From WLWS01 sp965243105 (lineage in GTDB: Bacteria; Pseudomonadota; Gammaproteobacteria; Eutrophobiales; Eutrophobiaceae), in NCBI GenBank assembly GCA_965243105.1, contig CBDEUC010000003.1, positions 248,001 to 312,000 of the forward strand: a stretch of DNA of 64,000 nt. Reading direction: 5' to 3'. This document shows, piece by piece, positions 1-8,466 of this stretch (the first letter of the stretch is position 1; every line of letters begins with the position of its first letter). Both the position numbers and the translations under genes were made by a program. The notes under the pieces are model-generated. The model was not told where the DNA came from and ran no database searches. It saw nothing but the letters and a program-made list of their open reading frames with translations.

Positions 1-394
1 TGTTCTGGGTTTGAGTGGACATCAGCACGAAATCGTCAACCACCACGCCTACGGGGGATTCAACGTAGAGGATGATGCCGTCCTTACCCACGCCACGAAG
101 ACTGGGATTGAAGGAGCTGAATGCCGGTGCATTACCATGCACGAGGTTGGGAACAGCGGCAGCCACGTCGCCCAGGTCAAATAGCAACATTTCGTCCAGG
201 GTATCCTCGTCCAGTGCCGATACAGAGACTGGCGTCGTCTGTATGTCAGTATTACCGCGACGGGTCGCAGTAACCAGGACCTCCTCAAGAACCGCTTGTG
301 CAAAAGCACTGAAAGGTAAGAATGTGATCGCCGTGAATGCCAGGAAAGATTTCAACAATCCTGATTTAAATTTCAAAGTCATGCTCGTGCGCAT
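1..394 (-). CDS. TonB-dependent receptor, N-terminal part (cut by window edge)
   Basis: Reading the minus strand from ATG at 394 gives about 131 residues and the frame stays open at the window edge. It begins with a signal peptide (basic start, hydrophobic segment, cleavage near FSAFAQA), then a TonB box-like LEEVLVTATRR and the start of the plug domain (TPVSVSALDEDTL, then LRGVGKDG). That order is diagnostic of an outer-membrane TonB-dependent receptor that imports a ligand with energy from TonB. A purine-rich GAGGGGGAG lies just before the ATG; a second in-frame ATG at 382 is possible. It lies downstream of the Rieske/thiolase operon on the same strand, separated by 224 bases, so it may import the substrate of that pathway (inference). 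The substrate is not visible from this fragment. Confidence 0.9.
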   Translation of the reverse strand, partial: MRTSMTLKFKSGLLKSFLAFTAITFLPFSAFAQAVLEEVLVTATRRGNTDIQTTPVSVSALDEDTLDEMLLFDLGDVAAAVPNLVHGNAPAFSSFNPSLRGVGKDGIILYVESPVGVVVDDFVLMSTQTQN

Positions 395-618
395 GGTGCT
401 CCCCCTCATGTTGTGATTATGGTACAGGTTAAATTCCTGTCATGGCGTCCTCAGCCAAACAGATCCTGTAGCCATACTAAAGACTAAAAGCCATAAAATA
501 GCTTGTGACAATTTACCACCCCGAATAAAAAAGTCAATCGTGCCTGTTTTTATTTGGTGCACCGCAATATTTAGTTGTAAATTCGAGACACCCATAAAAT
601 TAGTTCAGCGACAAGCAG
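395..618. other. Intergenic region before the TonB receptor
   Basis: This 224-base AT-rich gap separates the end of the Rieske operon from the start of the TonB-dependent receptor, both on the minus strand. It probably carries the receptor's promoter. I see no convincing terminator hairpin with a U-tract and no open reading frame of note. Confidence 0.4.
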
Positions 619-1983
619 TCACTTTTCACCATCGATATAGCGATCAACTTCGCGCTGGTAGTGCCGTATACGCTGCTCCTGTTCACCCCATAAACAACCT
701 TTAAAGCCACGTGAACGTGTTCCTACTTGCACCGCATCAAGTAACTCCACGTCCTGGGACAGCACTTCTCCCAGGTTGGCGTCTTCTCCAACGGCGTAAT
801 ACTCCGTATCGGGCCTGATTTCTCCGCTCAGGTCGAGATCCTCGGGCAATCCCATCCAGTCGGGTGCGCGGTAGTTGGGATCCGCTGCGGGTCTGAAAAG
901 GGTCATGGTGTCGTAGAAGAAACGCTGCGGATCTGCAGGATGCGGCATGAAGCGCATGAGAAAACAGCCTTCCGGATGCATACCTATCTGCACATTGGGA
1001 AAAATCCCGGTGGCCCAGCTGTCCATGAGCTGGGTATCGCTGAAATGACTGTAATCAAATCCCAGCTTTTCGGAGCGCTGGCGCTTATGGGCTGCAATGG
1101 CAGCACGCACTTCGTGGGCGTCCGTGGGGAAATCTTTTTCATCCATGCCTTCGCTGTTCATCATGTACTGCAGCCCCGCATCGACAGAATCCTGGTCTGC
1201 TACCCGTGGACTCTTGCAACCAATGGGAACGATCATCCGCTGGCAGCCATGGGGATAGAGGTCATACTGTGTACCAATATCCGCCATCACTCCCTGTGTC
1301 TGCGGGTGAATAGCGTGAAGGTGATAGGTTTCGTAGAAAGCATCCACGCCATTTTTCCAGTTTGCCTTCCATTCTGCGACGACGTGCCTGACTACCTTCA
1401 TCTTGTCGAGCTGGTACTGTTCCAGGTAACCATCGGGTAAGCCAAGCCTGTCAGCGAGCGGTGGTGCGTCATCGTCCATATTGATAAAGATGAGACCAGC
1501 CTTTGATTCGCAGCGGACAGGTGTCAGGCCCGGGCGATGGGCAATCACCCCGGGTTTGAAGGTGTCCTCGTCAGTTATTTTTTTCAGGCATCCGCTTAAT
1601 TCAAATTGCCACGAATGAAATGCACAGGTGAACTGGCTCATGCTTCCCAGGTTGTTGAAGACCAGTCGATTACCACGATGCGGGCAAACATTGTAGAAGG
1701 CCTTGACGCTGTTATCGGCCTGGCGAACGACGATGATTTCTTCGTTACGAATGGTGTACATCAGGTAGTCGCCAGCTTCAGGAATATCACTCTCCACGCC
1801 GGCTATTAACCAGACCCTTGTCCACAATCGATCCCACTCAAGGTCCATGAACTCCTGTGCGTGGTAGCGACTAGGGTCCAGGGGTTCTGTTCCGTTGTCG
1901 ATATGTGGCTGCTTGGATTCGTGACTATCCTCAGCAACACCGGGGTTAGCGATCCAGTCTTCTACAATGTTTCGGTCACTCAT
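619..1983 (-). CDS. Rieske ring-hydroxylating oxygenase, alpha subunit
   Basis: A 454-residue Rieske-type non-heme iron oxygenase, which uses electrons from a ferredoxin to oxygenate an aromatic or alicyclic substrate or to demethylate. The Rieske 2Fe-2S ligands are Cys100/His102 (CPHRG) and Cys120/His123 (CAFH). The mononuclear iron site is in DAFYETYHLHAIHPQ, with His221 and His226. The residue at the inter-subunit bridging position is Glu218 rather than the Asp of naphthalene dioxygenase. GGGAG lies 8 bases before the ATG. It is the last gene of an operon that begins at 7406, and no beta subunit or reductase is adjacent. The length fits single-subunit (alpha3-type) oxygenases. The family call is secure; the substrate is unknown. 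Confidence 0.93.
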   Translation of the reverse strand: MSDRNIVEDWIANPGVAEDSHESKQPHIDNGTEPLDPSRYHAQEFMDLEWDRLWTRVWLIAGVESDIPEAGDYLMYTIRNEEIIVVRQADNSVKAFYNVCPHRGNRLVFNNLGSMSQFTCAFHSWQFELSGCLKKITDEDTFKPGVIAHRPGLTPVRCESKAGLIFINMDDDAPPLADRLGLPDGYLEQYQLDKMKVVRHVVAEWKANWKNGVDAFYETYHLHAIHPQTQGVMADIGTQYDLYPHGCQRMIVPIGCKSPRVADQDSVDAGLQYMMNSEGMDEKDFPTDAHEVRAAIAAHKRQRSEKLGFDYSHFSDTQLMDSWATGIFPNVQIGMHPEGCFLMRFMPHPADPQRFFYDTMTLFRPAADPNYRAPDWMGLPEDLDLSGEIRPDTEYYAVGEDANLGEVLSQDVELLDAVQVGTRSRGFKGCLWGEQEQRIRHYQREVDRYIDGEK

Positions 1984-2004
1984 TTTTTACTCCCACCGCT
2001 AATT

Positions 2005-2559
2005 CTAGTTAAACGGGCAATAGTCTTCACGTTCTACCAGGTCCATGACAAAAGCAAGTTTTGCCATTCCACCTATAACAGCCATAACAGTTCCAAGTTC
2101 ACAAATATCGGCATCACTGAAATGTTCGCGCAAGCTGGCGTAGAGTGTTTCATCAATCTTGCCTTCGTGATTTGTCAGCGCCATTTGCTCAGCAAATTTT
2201 ACCACGGCCTTTTCTGCATCAGTGAAAGGACCGTTATCTACATCTTCAAGCGCGTCCACCTGTTCCTGGCTGATCCCGGCTTCAAGGGAACCCGGTACAT
2301 TCTGCTTGTTGCAGGTACGACAACCATGAATTAAGGATAGACGAAGTCGAGCCAGTTGCTTGTAACGTTGCTCAACATTACCGGCAAAAAAGATCTCGCC
2401 GTAGAACTTGTTCATAACAAAATCCAGCATCTGCGGTGCATTGGCAAACACTTCTACAAAGGTCGGTTCTCCGGTCAGCTTGTTCAAATGATCCCAGGCA
2501 ACCTGGGCACCTTCCGAAAGCTCATCCCGAGGTATACGGGCAAAGGGTGTATTGGACAT
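2005..2559 (-). CDS. Carboxymuconolactone decarboxylase (CMD/AhpD-like) family protein
   Basis: A 184-residue all-helical protein of the CMD/AhpD family. The signature is the CxxC pair Cys80/Cys83 in LSLIHGCRTCNKQN, preceded by the typical run RYKQLARLRLS. In AhpD the two cysteines and nearby histidine are a redox centre; in true gamma-carboxymuconolactone decarboxylases the fold acts on a ring-cleavage product. The CxxC favours a peroxidase or thiol role over decarboxylation. GAGGACC precedes the ATG. It lies between the SDR (9-base gap) and the Rieske gene (21-base gap), so it is co-transcribed with them. Its exact role in this pathway is not evident. Confidence 0.88.
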   Translation of the reverse strand: MSNTPFARIPRDELSEGAQVAWDHLNKLTGEPTFVEVFANAPQMLDFVMNKFYGEIFFAGNVEQRYKQLARLRLSLIHGCRTCNKQNVPGSLEAGISQEQVDALEDVDNGPFTDAEKAVVKFAEQMALTNHEGKIDETLYASLREHFSDADICELGTVMAVIGGMAKLAFVMDLVEREDYCPFN

Positions 2560-2568
2560 GGTTGGTCC

Positions 2569-3462
2569 TCAATCGTAGTCAAGTTTGAAATATTCAGGAA
2601 TTCCGCCAGACCAGAATTCCCCCCACTGCTGCTGGCCACCGTCAACGGTAAGCACGCTACCGGTAATAAACTTTGCCGAAGGAGCACTCAGGTACACAGC
2701 TGCCTCGGCGATGTCATAGGCATCACCGACGGTTTTCATGGGATTACTGTTTTTAAAATTTTCAGCTACTTTCCTGTCATAAACATTAAAGCCCTCGGTT
2801 TCCACGGCGCCGGGCGAAACGCAGTTGACACGAATATTCAACGGTGCCCACTCTGTGGAAACGGTCTTGCTAAGGTAAATAACCCCCGCTCGTGCGGCGC
2901 AGGTGTGGGCTACGGTTGGCATACCACGCTGCACGTTTGCAACTATGTTAATGATGTTGCCTGGCAAATCATTTTCTTTCCAGAGCCTGGCCATCGATTG
3001 CATCATGTACCAGGTACCATTGAGGTTTGTATCAATCACGGCGTTCCACCCCTTGACACTGAAATCAATGGCCGCCTGCGGAAACTGTCCGCCCGCGTTG
3101 TTAACAAGGGTGTCGATTTTGCCGAATTTATCCCAGGCTTGCTGCAGCATGGCCTCGACCTCTTCAGGATCGCGGATGGTCATTGCCTGGTGCTCAACGT
3201 CTCTCCCCAGCAGTTTCTTGATAGCATCACGCGTTGCAAGCAACTTTTCTTCCTTGCGGCCACAGATCATGACGCTTGCACCAAGACGGGAATATAGAAA
3301 AGCCATGGCCTTACCAAGCCCGCTGCCTCCGCCTGATATGACCACTACCTTTCCCTCAAGCAGGTTATCCCTGTACACGGTGGGATGATCTGCCAGTTCC
3401 TGGTCAGTAAAACCCCACTGTTGCTCATCAAAGTTTTCGATTTTTTCTGCTACCTGTGACAT
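2569..3462 (-). CDS. SDR-family oxidoreductase, 2,4-dienoyl-CoA-reductase-like
   Basis: A 297-residue short-chain dehydrogenase/reductase. The Rossmann motif is SGGGSGLG (residues 43-50) and NNAG is at 121-124. The family's YxxxK is replaced by Thr187-x3-Arg191 within AHTCAARAG. Together with NCVSPGAVETEGF this resembles peroxisomal or mitochondrial 2,4-dienoyl-CoA reductases, which lack a standard Tyr, but those keep the Lys. An NADPH-dependent enoyl/dienoyl-CoA reductase is the best guess. The N-terminus has an extra stretch of about 35 residues before the fold. AAGGA precedes the ATG, and the gene is 32 bases after the thiolase in the same operon. The altered active site makes the reaction uncertain. 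Confidence 0.87.
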   Translation of the reverse strand: MSQVAEKIENFDEQQWGFTDQELADHPTVYRDNLLEGKVVVISGGGSGLGKAMAFLYSRLGASVMICGRKEEKLLATRDAIKKLLGRDVEHQAMTIRDPEEVEAMLQQAWDKFGKIDTLVNNAGGQFPQAAIDFSVKGWNAVIDTNLNGTWYMMQSMARLWKENDLPGNIINIVANVQRGMPTVAHTCAARAGVIYLSKTVSTEWAPLNIRVNCVSPGAVETEGFNVYDRKVAENFKNSNPMKTVGDAYDIAEAAVYLSAPSAKFITGSVLTVDGGQQQWGEFWSGGIPEYFKLDYD

Positions 3463-3494
3463 AACAGTTTTCCTTTATAGATTTACTACAAAAT

Positions 3495-4697
3495 TTATAC
3501 AGCATGTAAACCAAATACCGACACACTTGCGATATTTCGAATCGGGATACCACCAAGATTATGGGTCAGGCCCATGCTTGGGTTTTTGAGCTGCCGCTTT
3601 CCGGCACGGCCCATGAGCTGCAGGTATATTTCATAGGCCATTCGTAAGCCGCTTGCTCCTACCGGGTGACCAAAACACTTTAATCCACCATCGACCTGGC
3701 AAGGCAGCTCACCGTCCGCATCATAGACCCCATCCAGCACGTCTTTTATCGCCTCGCCCTCAGCGGACATTCCAAGGTCTTCCATCATCACGAGCTCGGT
3801 GATCGAGAAACAATCATGTACTTCAAAAAGATCCAGCTCCCTGCGAGGATCCTTGATGCCAGCTTCCCTGTATGCACGCTCCGCGGCAAGGCGGGTTGTC
3901 AATGTGTAACTGCCATCCCAGTTACTATTGGCAAGCTCATAACCATTACTCGGCGCAAGTTGCATTGCTTTTACTGTCACCACGTCGGAAAAGCCCAGCT
4001 TTTTTGCATGCTCAACGGTAGTAACAATGGCACATGCGGCTCCATCACTCACACCACAGCAATCATATAGACCCAGCGGATAAGAAATCATGGGTGCATT
4101 AAGCACCTGTTCCTCGTTTATCTCCCTTTGAAGGTGGGCCTTGGGATTGAGCACACCATTTGCGTGGCTCTTCACGGATATGTGCGCCATCGCTCTCTTC
4201 ACTTCGTCCATGGATTTTCCATGCCTTGCAGCATAGGCACTTGCCAATTGTGCGAACGCACCCGGCGCCGTGTAATTAGGTAACCACTGGTCTTCAAAAG
4301 AACCCTTGGTTCTTTCCGGTAAACCTGAATACCCGGTGTCCTTAAGCTTTTCCACACCAAGTGCCAGTGCAACATCACAGGCCCCGGCGGCGACGGCGTA
4401 CACGGCACCGCGTAAGGCCTCGGTTCCGGTTGCACAAAGATTCTCAACCCTTGTCACGGGTATATTGGGAAGACGTAATGCCTGGCTAAGTGGCAACGCT
4501 GACTTACCCGTGTTTTGTTCCTGGAAGAAAACGCCAAGCCATGCAGCTTCAATAGCCTGCTTCTCGACACCGGCATCGGCAATCGCCTCGGTAAATGCTT
4601 CAAGCATCAATTCTTCCGGACCACAATCCCAGCGCTCGCCAAAGACGGAACAACCCATGCCAATAATTGCAACCCTGTCGGCGATACCCGTAGCCAT
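3495..4697 (-). CDS. Thiolase-family protein (SCP2/SCPx-type)
   Basis: 400 residues from ATG 4697, one base after the stop of the preceding gene; an in-frame extension to 4763 lies inside that gene and is unlikely. The nucleophile region has Cys88 in ENLCATGTEAL. The EVHDCFS motif (His294) is typical of SCP2 thiolases and Ltp2-like aldolases, and GHPVGASG carries His344. The C-terminal CxG of biosynthetic thiolases is replaced by LTHNLGGIP. Proteins of this class cleave or form C-C bonds on acyl-CoAs, often with a DUF35/OB-fold partner. Here that domain is fused to the immediately upstream gene, which suggests a two-protein complex (inference). The products could be acetyl-CoA or propionyl-CoA plus a ketone. 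Confidence 0.92.
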   Translation of the reverse strand: MATGIADRVAIIGMGCSVFGERWDCGPEELMLEAFTEAIADAGVEKQAIEAAWLGVFFQEQNTGKSALPLSQALRLPNIPVTRVENLCATGTEALRGAVYAVAAGACDVALALGVEKLKDTGYSGLPERTKGSFEDQWLPNYTAPGAFAQLASAYAARHGKSMDEVKRAMAHISVKSHANGVLNPKAHLQREINEEQVLNAPMISYPLGLYDCCGVSDGAACAIVTTVEHAKKLGFSDVVTVKAMQLAPSNGYELANSNWDGSYTLTTRLAAERAYREAGIKDPRRELDLFEVHDCFSITELVMMEDLGMSAEGEAIKDVLDGVYDADGELPCQVDGGLKCFGHPVGASGLRMAYEIYLQLMGRAGKRQLKNPSMGLTHNLGGIPIRNIASVSVFGLHAV

Positions 4698-4698
4698 G

Positions 4699-6153
4699 CT
4701 AGCTGTCCCCCTTGAGAGCACAGGCCTTCCAGAAATAGCGTCTGAAATGCCTGTTGGGATCAAGATCTTTTATGCGGAAAGCCATACGCACTTCCATTCC
4801 CACTTTCGCCTGGCCGGGCGTGAAATCGGCAAACTCCATCATGACGTTACCGCCATCAGGAAAAGTAATGTTGCCATAGGTCAATGGTGGCCCGGGAGTA
4901 TAAGCCTGCCAGTCCTCGGTGAATGATTTAATATTTCCCTTCAGTTCCGCGAAGCTCTCTTCAACCTGGCTATCCACTTCGGAGCACTCCACGCATACCT
5001 GTGTCTTCGGAAATTGCAGGGTATTACAGGACGAACAGCGACCACCAACGAATCCGGTTATCGCTTTTCGTTTTCGATAAAATGTAGAGACAGCGGTTCG
5101 ATTGTCACGCTCTGAACGCATACCAAAGTCCAATTGCAGCTGCTGTCGCATTGACAGGAAACGGACATAATTATCGTCGCTTTGCCCGCCTGATAGTTGG
5201 CGGGATATTCCGAGTTTCGAATCTTTGTCCACGTTCCCCGTTGTTTCCAGCAGGATGGCATCAACTCCCTGGCCAAACCCGGTAAGTAAAATCAGCTGTC
5301 CGGGTTTAGATCTTTCGAGAACATCTGCAAGCATCAGGAAAGGTGCAGCAGTACCACAGTGACCGGGGTTTTCCTCCAGCGGGTCGACGATTTCTGCTTT
5401 ATCCAGTGAGCATTTTTTTGCTACTCGCTTTGCATCGGTCATGCTCGCAGGCAGGATAAAGTAATCAACATCGGACGGAGATATTTCGACGTCGTCAAAC
5501 ACGGCACTAACTGCTTCGGGGACAAGTGTGAGATATCCCTCTTCCCTCACCCATCTTTCTTCAAAAGCATAGTCATAATCGGCATCGGCAGAACGATAAT
5601 GATCAACCAGGTCATCCTGAAGGCTGCTTGTCGCCAACGCTACGGCAAGGGGTTTCTCGTGGCCAAGTAATAATGATACTGCGCCATGACCGTAACTCAT
5701 CTCCTGCTGGCTTCCCGGCTTCGTGTCACTGCACTCGGACACCGTTATCAGAGAGGTCTTCTCATTCGACATCGCGGCAAAGCCTTGAATGAGCGCAGAA
5801 GTACCGGCTCGACGACTACCACCCACATCAAAGTTGGCCACGTTATTCTCCAGGCTCAGTGCATCAGCAATGATTCCGCTATTACTTCTGTCTGCAAAGG
5901 GTGCCGTAGTGCTGGCCAGGACAACGGAGCCAACCGTATCCCGTTCAAGTTTACCCAGGCATTCCCTGGCCGCTTCTACCGCCATTGTGATAGCGTCTTC
6001 GTCCCAGCTGGCCACTGAACGTTCCCCGCTCGACATGGATTTCACTGAGGGGATTGCCCAGGACACCGCATTGGCTATGGCACTTCGCTTGATCCTGGTG
6101 GTGGGTATATAACATCCAATTGAAGTTATGCCTGCCACTTGTTCACTGGTCAT
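4699..6153 (-). CDS. HMG-CoA-synthase-like domain fused to DUF35 OB-fold/zinc ribbon
   Basis: 484 residues. Residues 1-310 have the thiolase-superfamily fold of HMG-CoA synthase/KAS III (FDVGG..RAGTSAL, YGHGAVSLLLG, GFGQGVDAILLE). The C-terminal part is a DUF35 zinc ribbon with Cys373, Cys376, Cys387 and Cys390, followed by an OB fold. The catalytic cysteine of HMG-CoA synthase (ACxAGT) aligns with Arg114, and the KAS III His position falls in LPASMTD, so both nucleophile and His seem lost. His265 in NPGHCGTAAP is present. In archaea, separate thiolase, DUF35 and HMG-CoA synthase proteins form one complex, and PhlACB of pseudomonads is built the same way. This fusion next to a thiolase repeats that set. 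Function unknown; possibly a structural, channelling or new C-C bond enzyme. Confidence 0.88.
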   Translation of the reverse strand: MTSEQVAGITSIGCYIPTTRIKRSAIANAVSWAIPSVKSMSSGERSVASWDEDAITMAVEAARECLGKLERDTVGSVVLASTTAPFADRSNSGIIADALSLENNVANFDVGGSRRAGTSALIQGFAAMSNEKTSLITVSECSDTKPGSQQEMSYGHGAVSLLLGHEKPLAVALATSSLQDDLVDHYRSADADYDYAFEERWVREEGYLTLVPEAVSAVFDDVEISPSDVDYFILPASMTDAKRVAKKCSLDKAEIVDPLEENPGHCGTAAPFLMLADVLERSKPGQLILLTGFGQGVDAILLETTGNVDKDSKLGISRQLSGGQSDDNYVRFLSMRQQLQLDFGMRSERDNRTAVSTFYRKRKAITGFVGGRCSSCNTLQFPKTQVCVECSEVDSQVEESFAELKGNIKSFTEDWQAYTPGPPLTYGNITFPDGGNVMMEFADFTPGQAKVGMEVRMAFRIKDLDPNRHFRRYFWKACALKGDS

Positions 6154-6164
6154 GGCCCCGGGTC

Positions 6165-7406
6165 CTATTCCGTTTCTACGTAAGGGGCGAGTACGGGTTT
6201 CACTCTCAGGTGTTCGGGGACCCTGTCAGGGCCGATGCGTCGATCCAGTTCTTCATGCCAGTGGTAAATTCGTCGCTCCTGGTAATTCAAACTGATCCCC
6301 TTAAAGCCGGGCGACTCCACGGACTCCTGTATCTGTGGAGCGAACTGGGTGTCCTCATAAAGAATGCGCTCAAAATTATCGATACGGGTTTCCCAGAGCT
6401 CATCCGGTTCGCGGCTACCCCAGTCTGGCGCAAACCAGTGACATTCAATGCGCATAGTGCTGTCTGAGGTGGGCCAGAAAGTAAGAAATGGCATGCCCGT
6501 GGAAGCCATGGGAGAGACCACGCTCGGGTACAGGTTATATGATGCATTATGTTTCGCTGGAATTTCTGTGACCGACGGTATTTCCTTCATGCCAACGGTT
6601 CCGGGATCCACCCAGTCAGCGCGACGATTCGGCGTGACCATCAGCGAATGTCCCCTCGGCCAGAGGGTGATTACAGTGCCGCGGTGATCGAGAAAGCGAT
6701 CAACCGTGTTCTGGTGGATTGACGACAGGTGGTAGACCTCGAGGAAAGCATCCATCAACACTTTTATGTTGCAGTCAACGTCATACCCCTTGGAGTGCAC
6801 GAGCCGAATGTCATCGGGCTGAAACTGTTCCAGCTGAGATGGGATTATGCCAAGATGTTCGTGCAAGGATTCAGCTTCCGGGTCTTCGTTGATAAATATC
6901 CAGTTACCGATGCGATCACATTGCACTGGTACCAGTGATTTGCAGGACATATCAAGGTCTACAAAATCGCGCTTGTCGCGCAGCGCCACCAGATCCCCTT
7001 TCAGGTCATAGGACCATCCGTGGTACCCGCACACCATGCGCCCGTCTATCTTGCCATTGGCCTGCTTGACCAGCGGTCCGCCCCGGTGACGACAGGTATT
7101 GTAAAAAGCTCGCACAACATCATCCGCTCCGCGAATAATCAGAATCGGTGACCGGGTCTTCGTCCACAGGATAAAGCTGCCTTTTTCCGGAAGCTCATCG
7201 GCATGGCAGGCGTAGAGCCAGGATTTCTTCCAGAGAAATTCCCATTCAAGTGCAAGGAACTCGGGATCGGTATACCTGCCACCCGGTATTTCAGGGAATT
7301 GCGGAAAGTCACCGGGTGGAGCCTGGCGCTCACGTTCATAGTCCATCCCTTCCAGGATACGTTTTGTAAATGTGCTATCCACTTTAAACTGTTGTTTTAT
7401 ATGCAA
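6165..7406 (-). CDS. Rieske ring-hydroxylating oxygenase, alpha subunit
   Basis: A 413-residue Rieske oxygenase, the first gene of the 7.4-to-0.6 kb operon. The 2Fe-2S ligands are Cys105/His107 (CRHRGG) and Cys126/His129 (CGYHGW). The mononuclear iron ligands His226 and His231 are in DAFLEVYHLSSIH, with Glu223 at the bridging position. The frame opens with TTG at 7406 and no clear ribosome site; an internal ATG at 7346 (Met21) is an alternative start, so the N-terminus is uncertain. The gene ends 11 bases before the HMG-CoA-synthase-like gene. A 30-bp inverted repeat lies upstream, between this gene and the divergent GST operon. Substrate unknown. Confidence 0.91.
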   Translation of the reverse strand: MHIKQQFKVDSTFTKRILEGMDYERERQAPPGDFPQFPEIPGGRYTDPEFLALEWEFLWKKSWLYACHADELPEKGSFILWTKTRSPILIIRGADDVVRAFYNTCRHRGGPLVKQANGKIDGRMVCGYHGWSYDLKGDLVALRDKRDFVDLDMSCKSLVPVQCDRIGNWIFINEDPEAESLHEHLGIIPSQLEQFQPDDIRLVHSKGYDVDCNIKVLMDAFLEVYHLSSIHQNTVDRFLDHRGTVITLWPRGHSLMVTPNRRADWVDPGTVGMKEIPSVTEIPAKHNASYNLYPSVVSPMASTGMPFLTFWPTSDSTMRIECHWFAPDWGSREPDELWETRIDNFERILYEDTQFAPQIQESVESPGFKGISLNYQERRIYHWHEELDRRIGPDRVPEHLRVKPVLAPYVETE

Positions 7407-7466
7407 TTAAATTGGGAATGAATGGAATCCTGCCGGATCTAAAATTGATTATAGGCCGGCATATAC

Positions 7467-7496
7467 AAAAAAACAATCACGCATGATTGTTTTTTT
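7467..7496. promoter_or_regulatory. 30-bp inverted repeat between divergent operons (probable operator)
   Basis: Arms AAAAAAACAATCA and TGATTGTTTTTTT surround a CGCA centre. It lies in the 145-base gap between the Rieske operon (minus) and the GST operon (plus), where one repressor dimer could control both. The half-site AACAATC resembles AACAGTC in the 24-bp palindrome at 26287-26310, which suggests related regulators. The strong A/T flanks would also allow a weak bidirectional terminator, but the position between two starts makes an operator more likely. Confidence 0.55.
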
Positions 7497-7551
7497 AAAA
7501 TGCTAGGCTCATACTCCAAGGAATTCGTATCAAGCGAGGCAAGCAAGACTC

Positions 7552-8466
7552 ATGACAGACCTGGTACTGCATCATTTTGATATTTCACCCTTTGCCGAAA
7601 AAGCCCGGCTGGTAATGGGATTGAAAAAACTCAGCTGGCAGTCGGTACAGATCCCGCTGATCATGCCGAAACCTGATTTGACGGCACTCACCGGCGGCTA
7701 TCGAAAAACACCGGTTTTACAAATAGGCGCAGAAATCTACTGTGACACTAGCCGAATTGCCGAGGAGCTGGAAAATCGCCACCCGAAGCCGAGCCTGTTT
7801 CCCGCCGGAAATCGCGGTCTTGCCCTGGCATCGAGTTTCTGGAGCAACTCCGCTTTTTTTAATCCCGGTGCAGGCCTGTCCATGGCGGTTAATTCCGAGA
7901 TCCCGGAACCCATACTCGAGGATCGCAAGAACTTTTTTAACTTCATGGATTTTGACAGGATGCAGGAAGAAATTCCGCACATGTATACCCAGTTGCTGGC
8001 ACATATGGAACTGGTAGAGGCGCAGTTAAGTGATGGACGCAGCTATTTTGCCGGTAAGGAACCGGGATGGTTGGATATCAACGCCTACTTCGTAGTGTGG
8101 ATGGCACGCAACAATGTGCCCCCGGTAAACGACCTGTTAGAACCGTACAGCAGCATGCAGCAGTGGGAGTCACGTATGCAGGCGCTGGGACACGGGGATC
8201 GTTCTGAACTTGGTGCTGATGACGCTATCGACATTGCCCGCTCTTCCACGCCGGCTGCCGGTAAAGGTATCGATGTTGCTGACCCGCTTGGCTTGAGTGA
8301 GGGAGATGCAGTAATAGTTGAACCTGACGATTATGGAAAAGAACCCGTTGCCGGCACCCTGATCACGCTTACGCGCAATGAAGTTTCCATTCGCCGATCA
8401 GATGAGCGTGCGGGAGAGTTAAATGTTCACTTCCCGCGCGCCGGCTATCGCATCACTCGACAATGA
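7552..8466 (+). CDS. Glutathione S-transferase-like protein with extra C-terminal domain
   Basis: 304 residues. The N-terminal thioredoxin-like GST domain (about 1-85) has HHFDISPFAEKAR, the cis-Pro region TPVLQIG and a DTSRIAEELE segment. A helical GST C-domain follows to about residue 225. The last 65 residues (from about 240) form a small beta-rich unit ending HFPRAGYRITRQ that is not part of ordinary GSTs. The third gene of the operon shares the same layout and clear similarity. GSTs in catabolic islands often remove thioether or epoxide intermediates, isomerise, or cleave ethers using glutathione. It starts a three-gene operon and overlaps the next gene by ATGA. Confidence 0.87.
   Translation: MTDLVLHHFDISPFAEKARLVMGLKKLSWQSVQIPLIMPKPDLTALTGGYRKTPVLQIGAEIYCDTSRIAEELENRHPKPSLFPAGNRGLALASSFWSNSAFFNPGAGLSMAVNSEIPEPILEDRKNFFNFMDFDRMQEEIPHMYTQLLAHMELVEAQLSDGRSYFAGKEPGWLDINAYFVVWMARNNVPPVNDLLEPYSSMQQWESRMQALGHGDRSELGADDAIDIARSSTPAAGKGIDVADPLGLSEGDAVIVEPDDYGKEPVAGTLITLTRNEVSIRRSDERAGELNVHFPRAGYRITRQ

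Noticed and set aside
2356..3297. 313-codon open frame on the plus strand opposite the SDR and CMD genes
   Set aside because: It is antisense to two clear genes, has no domain signature and an odd composition; it is a shadow frame.
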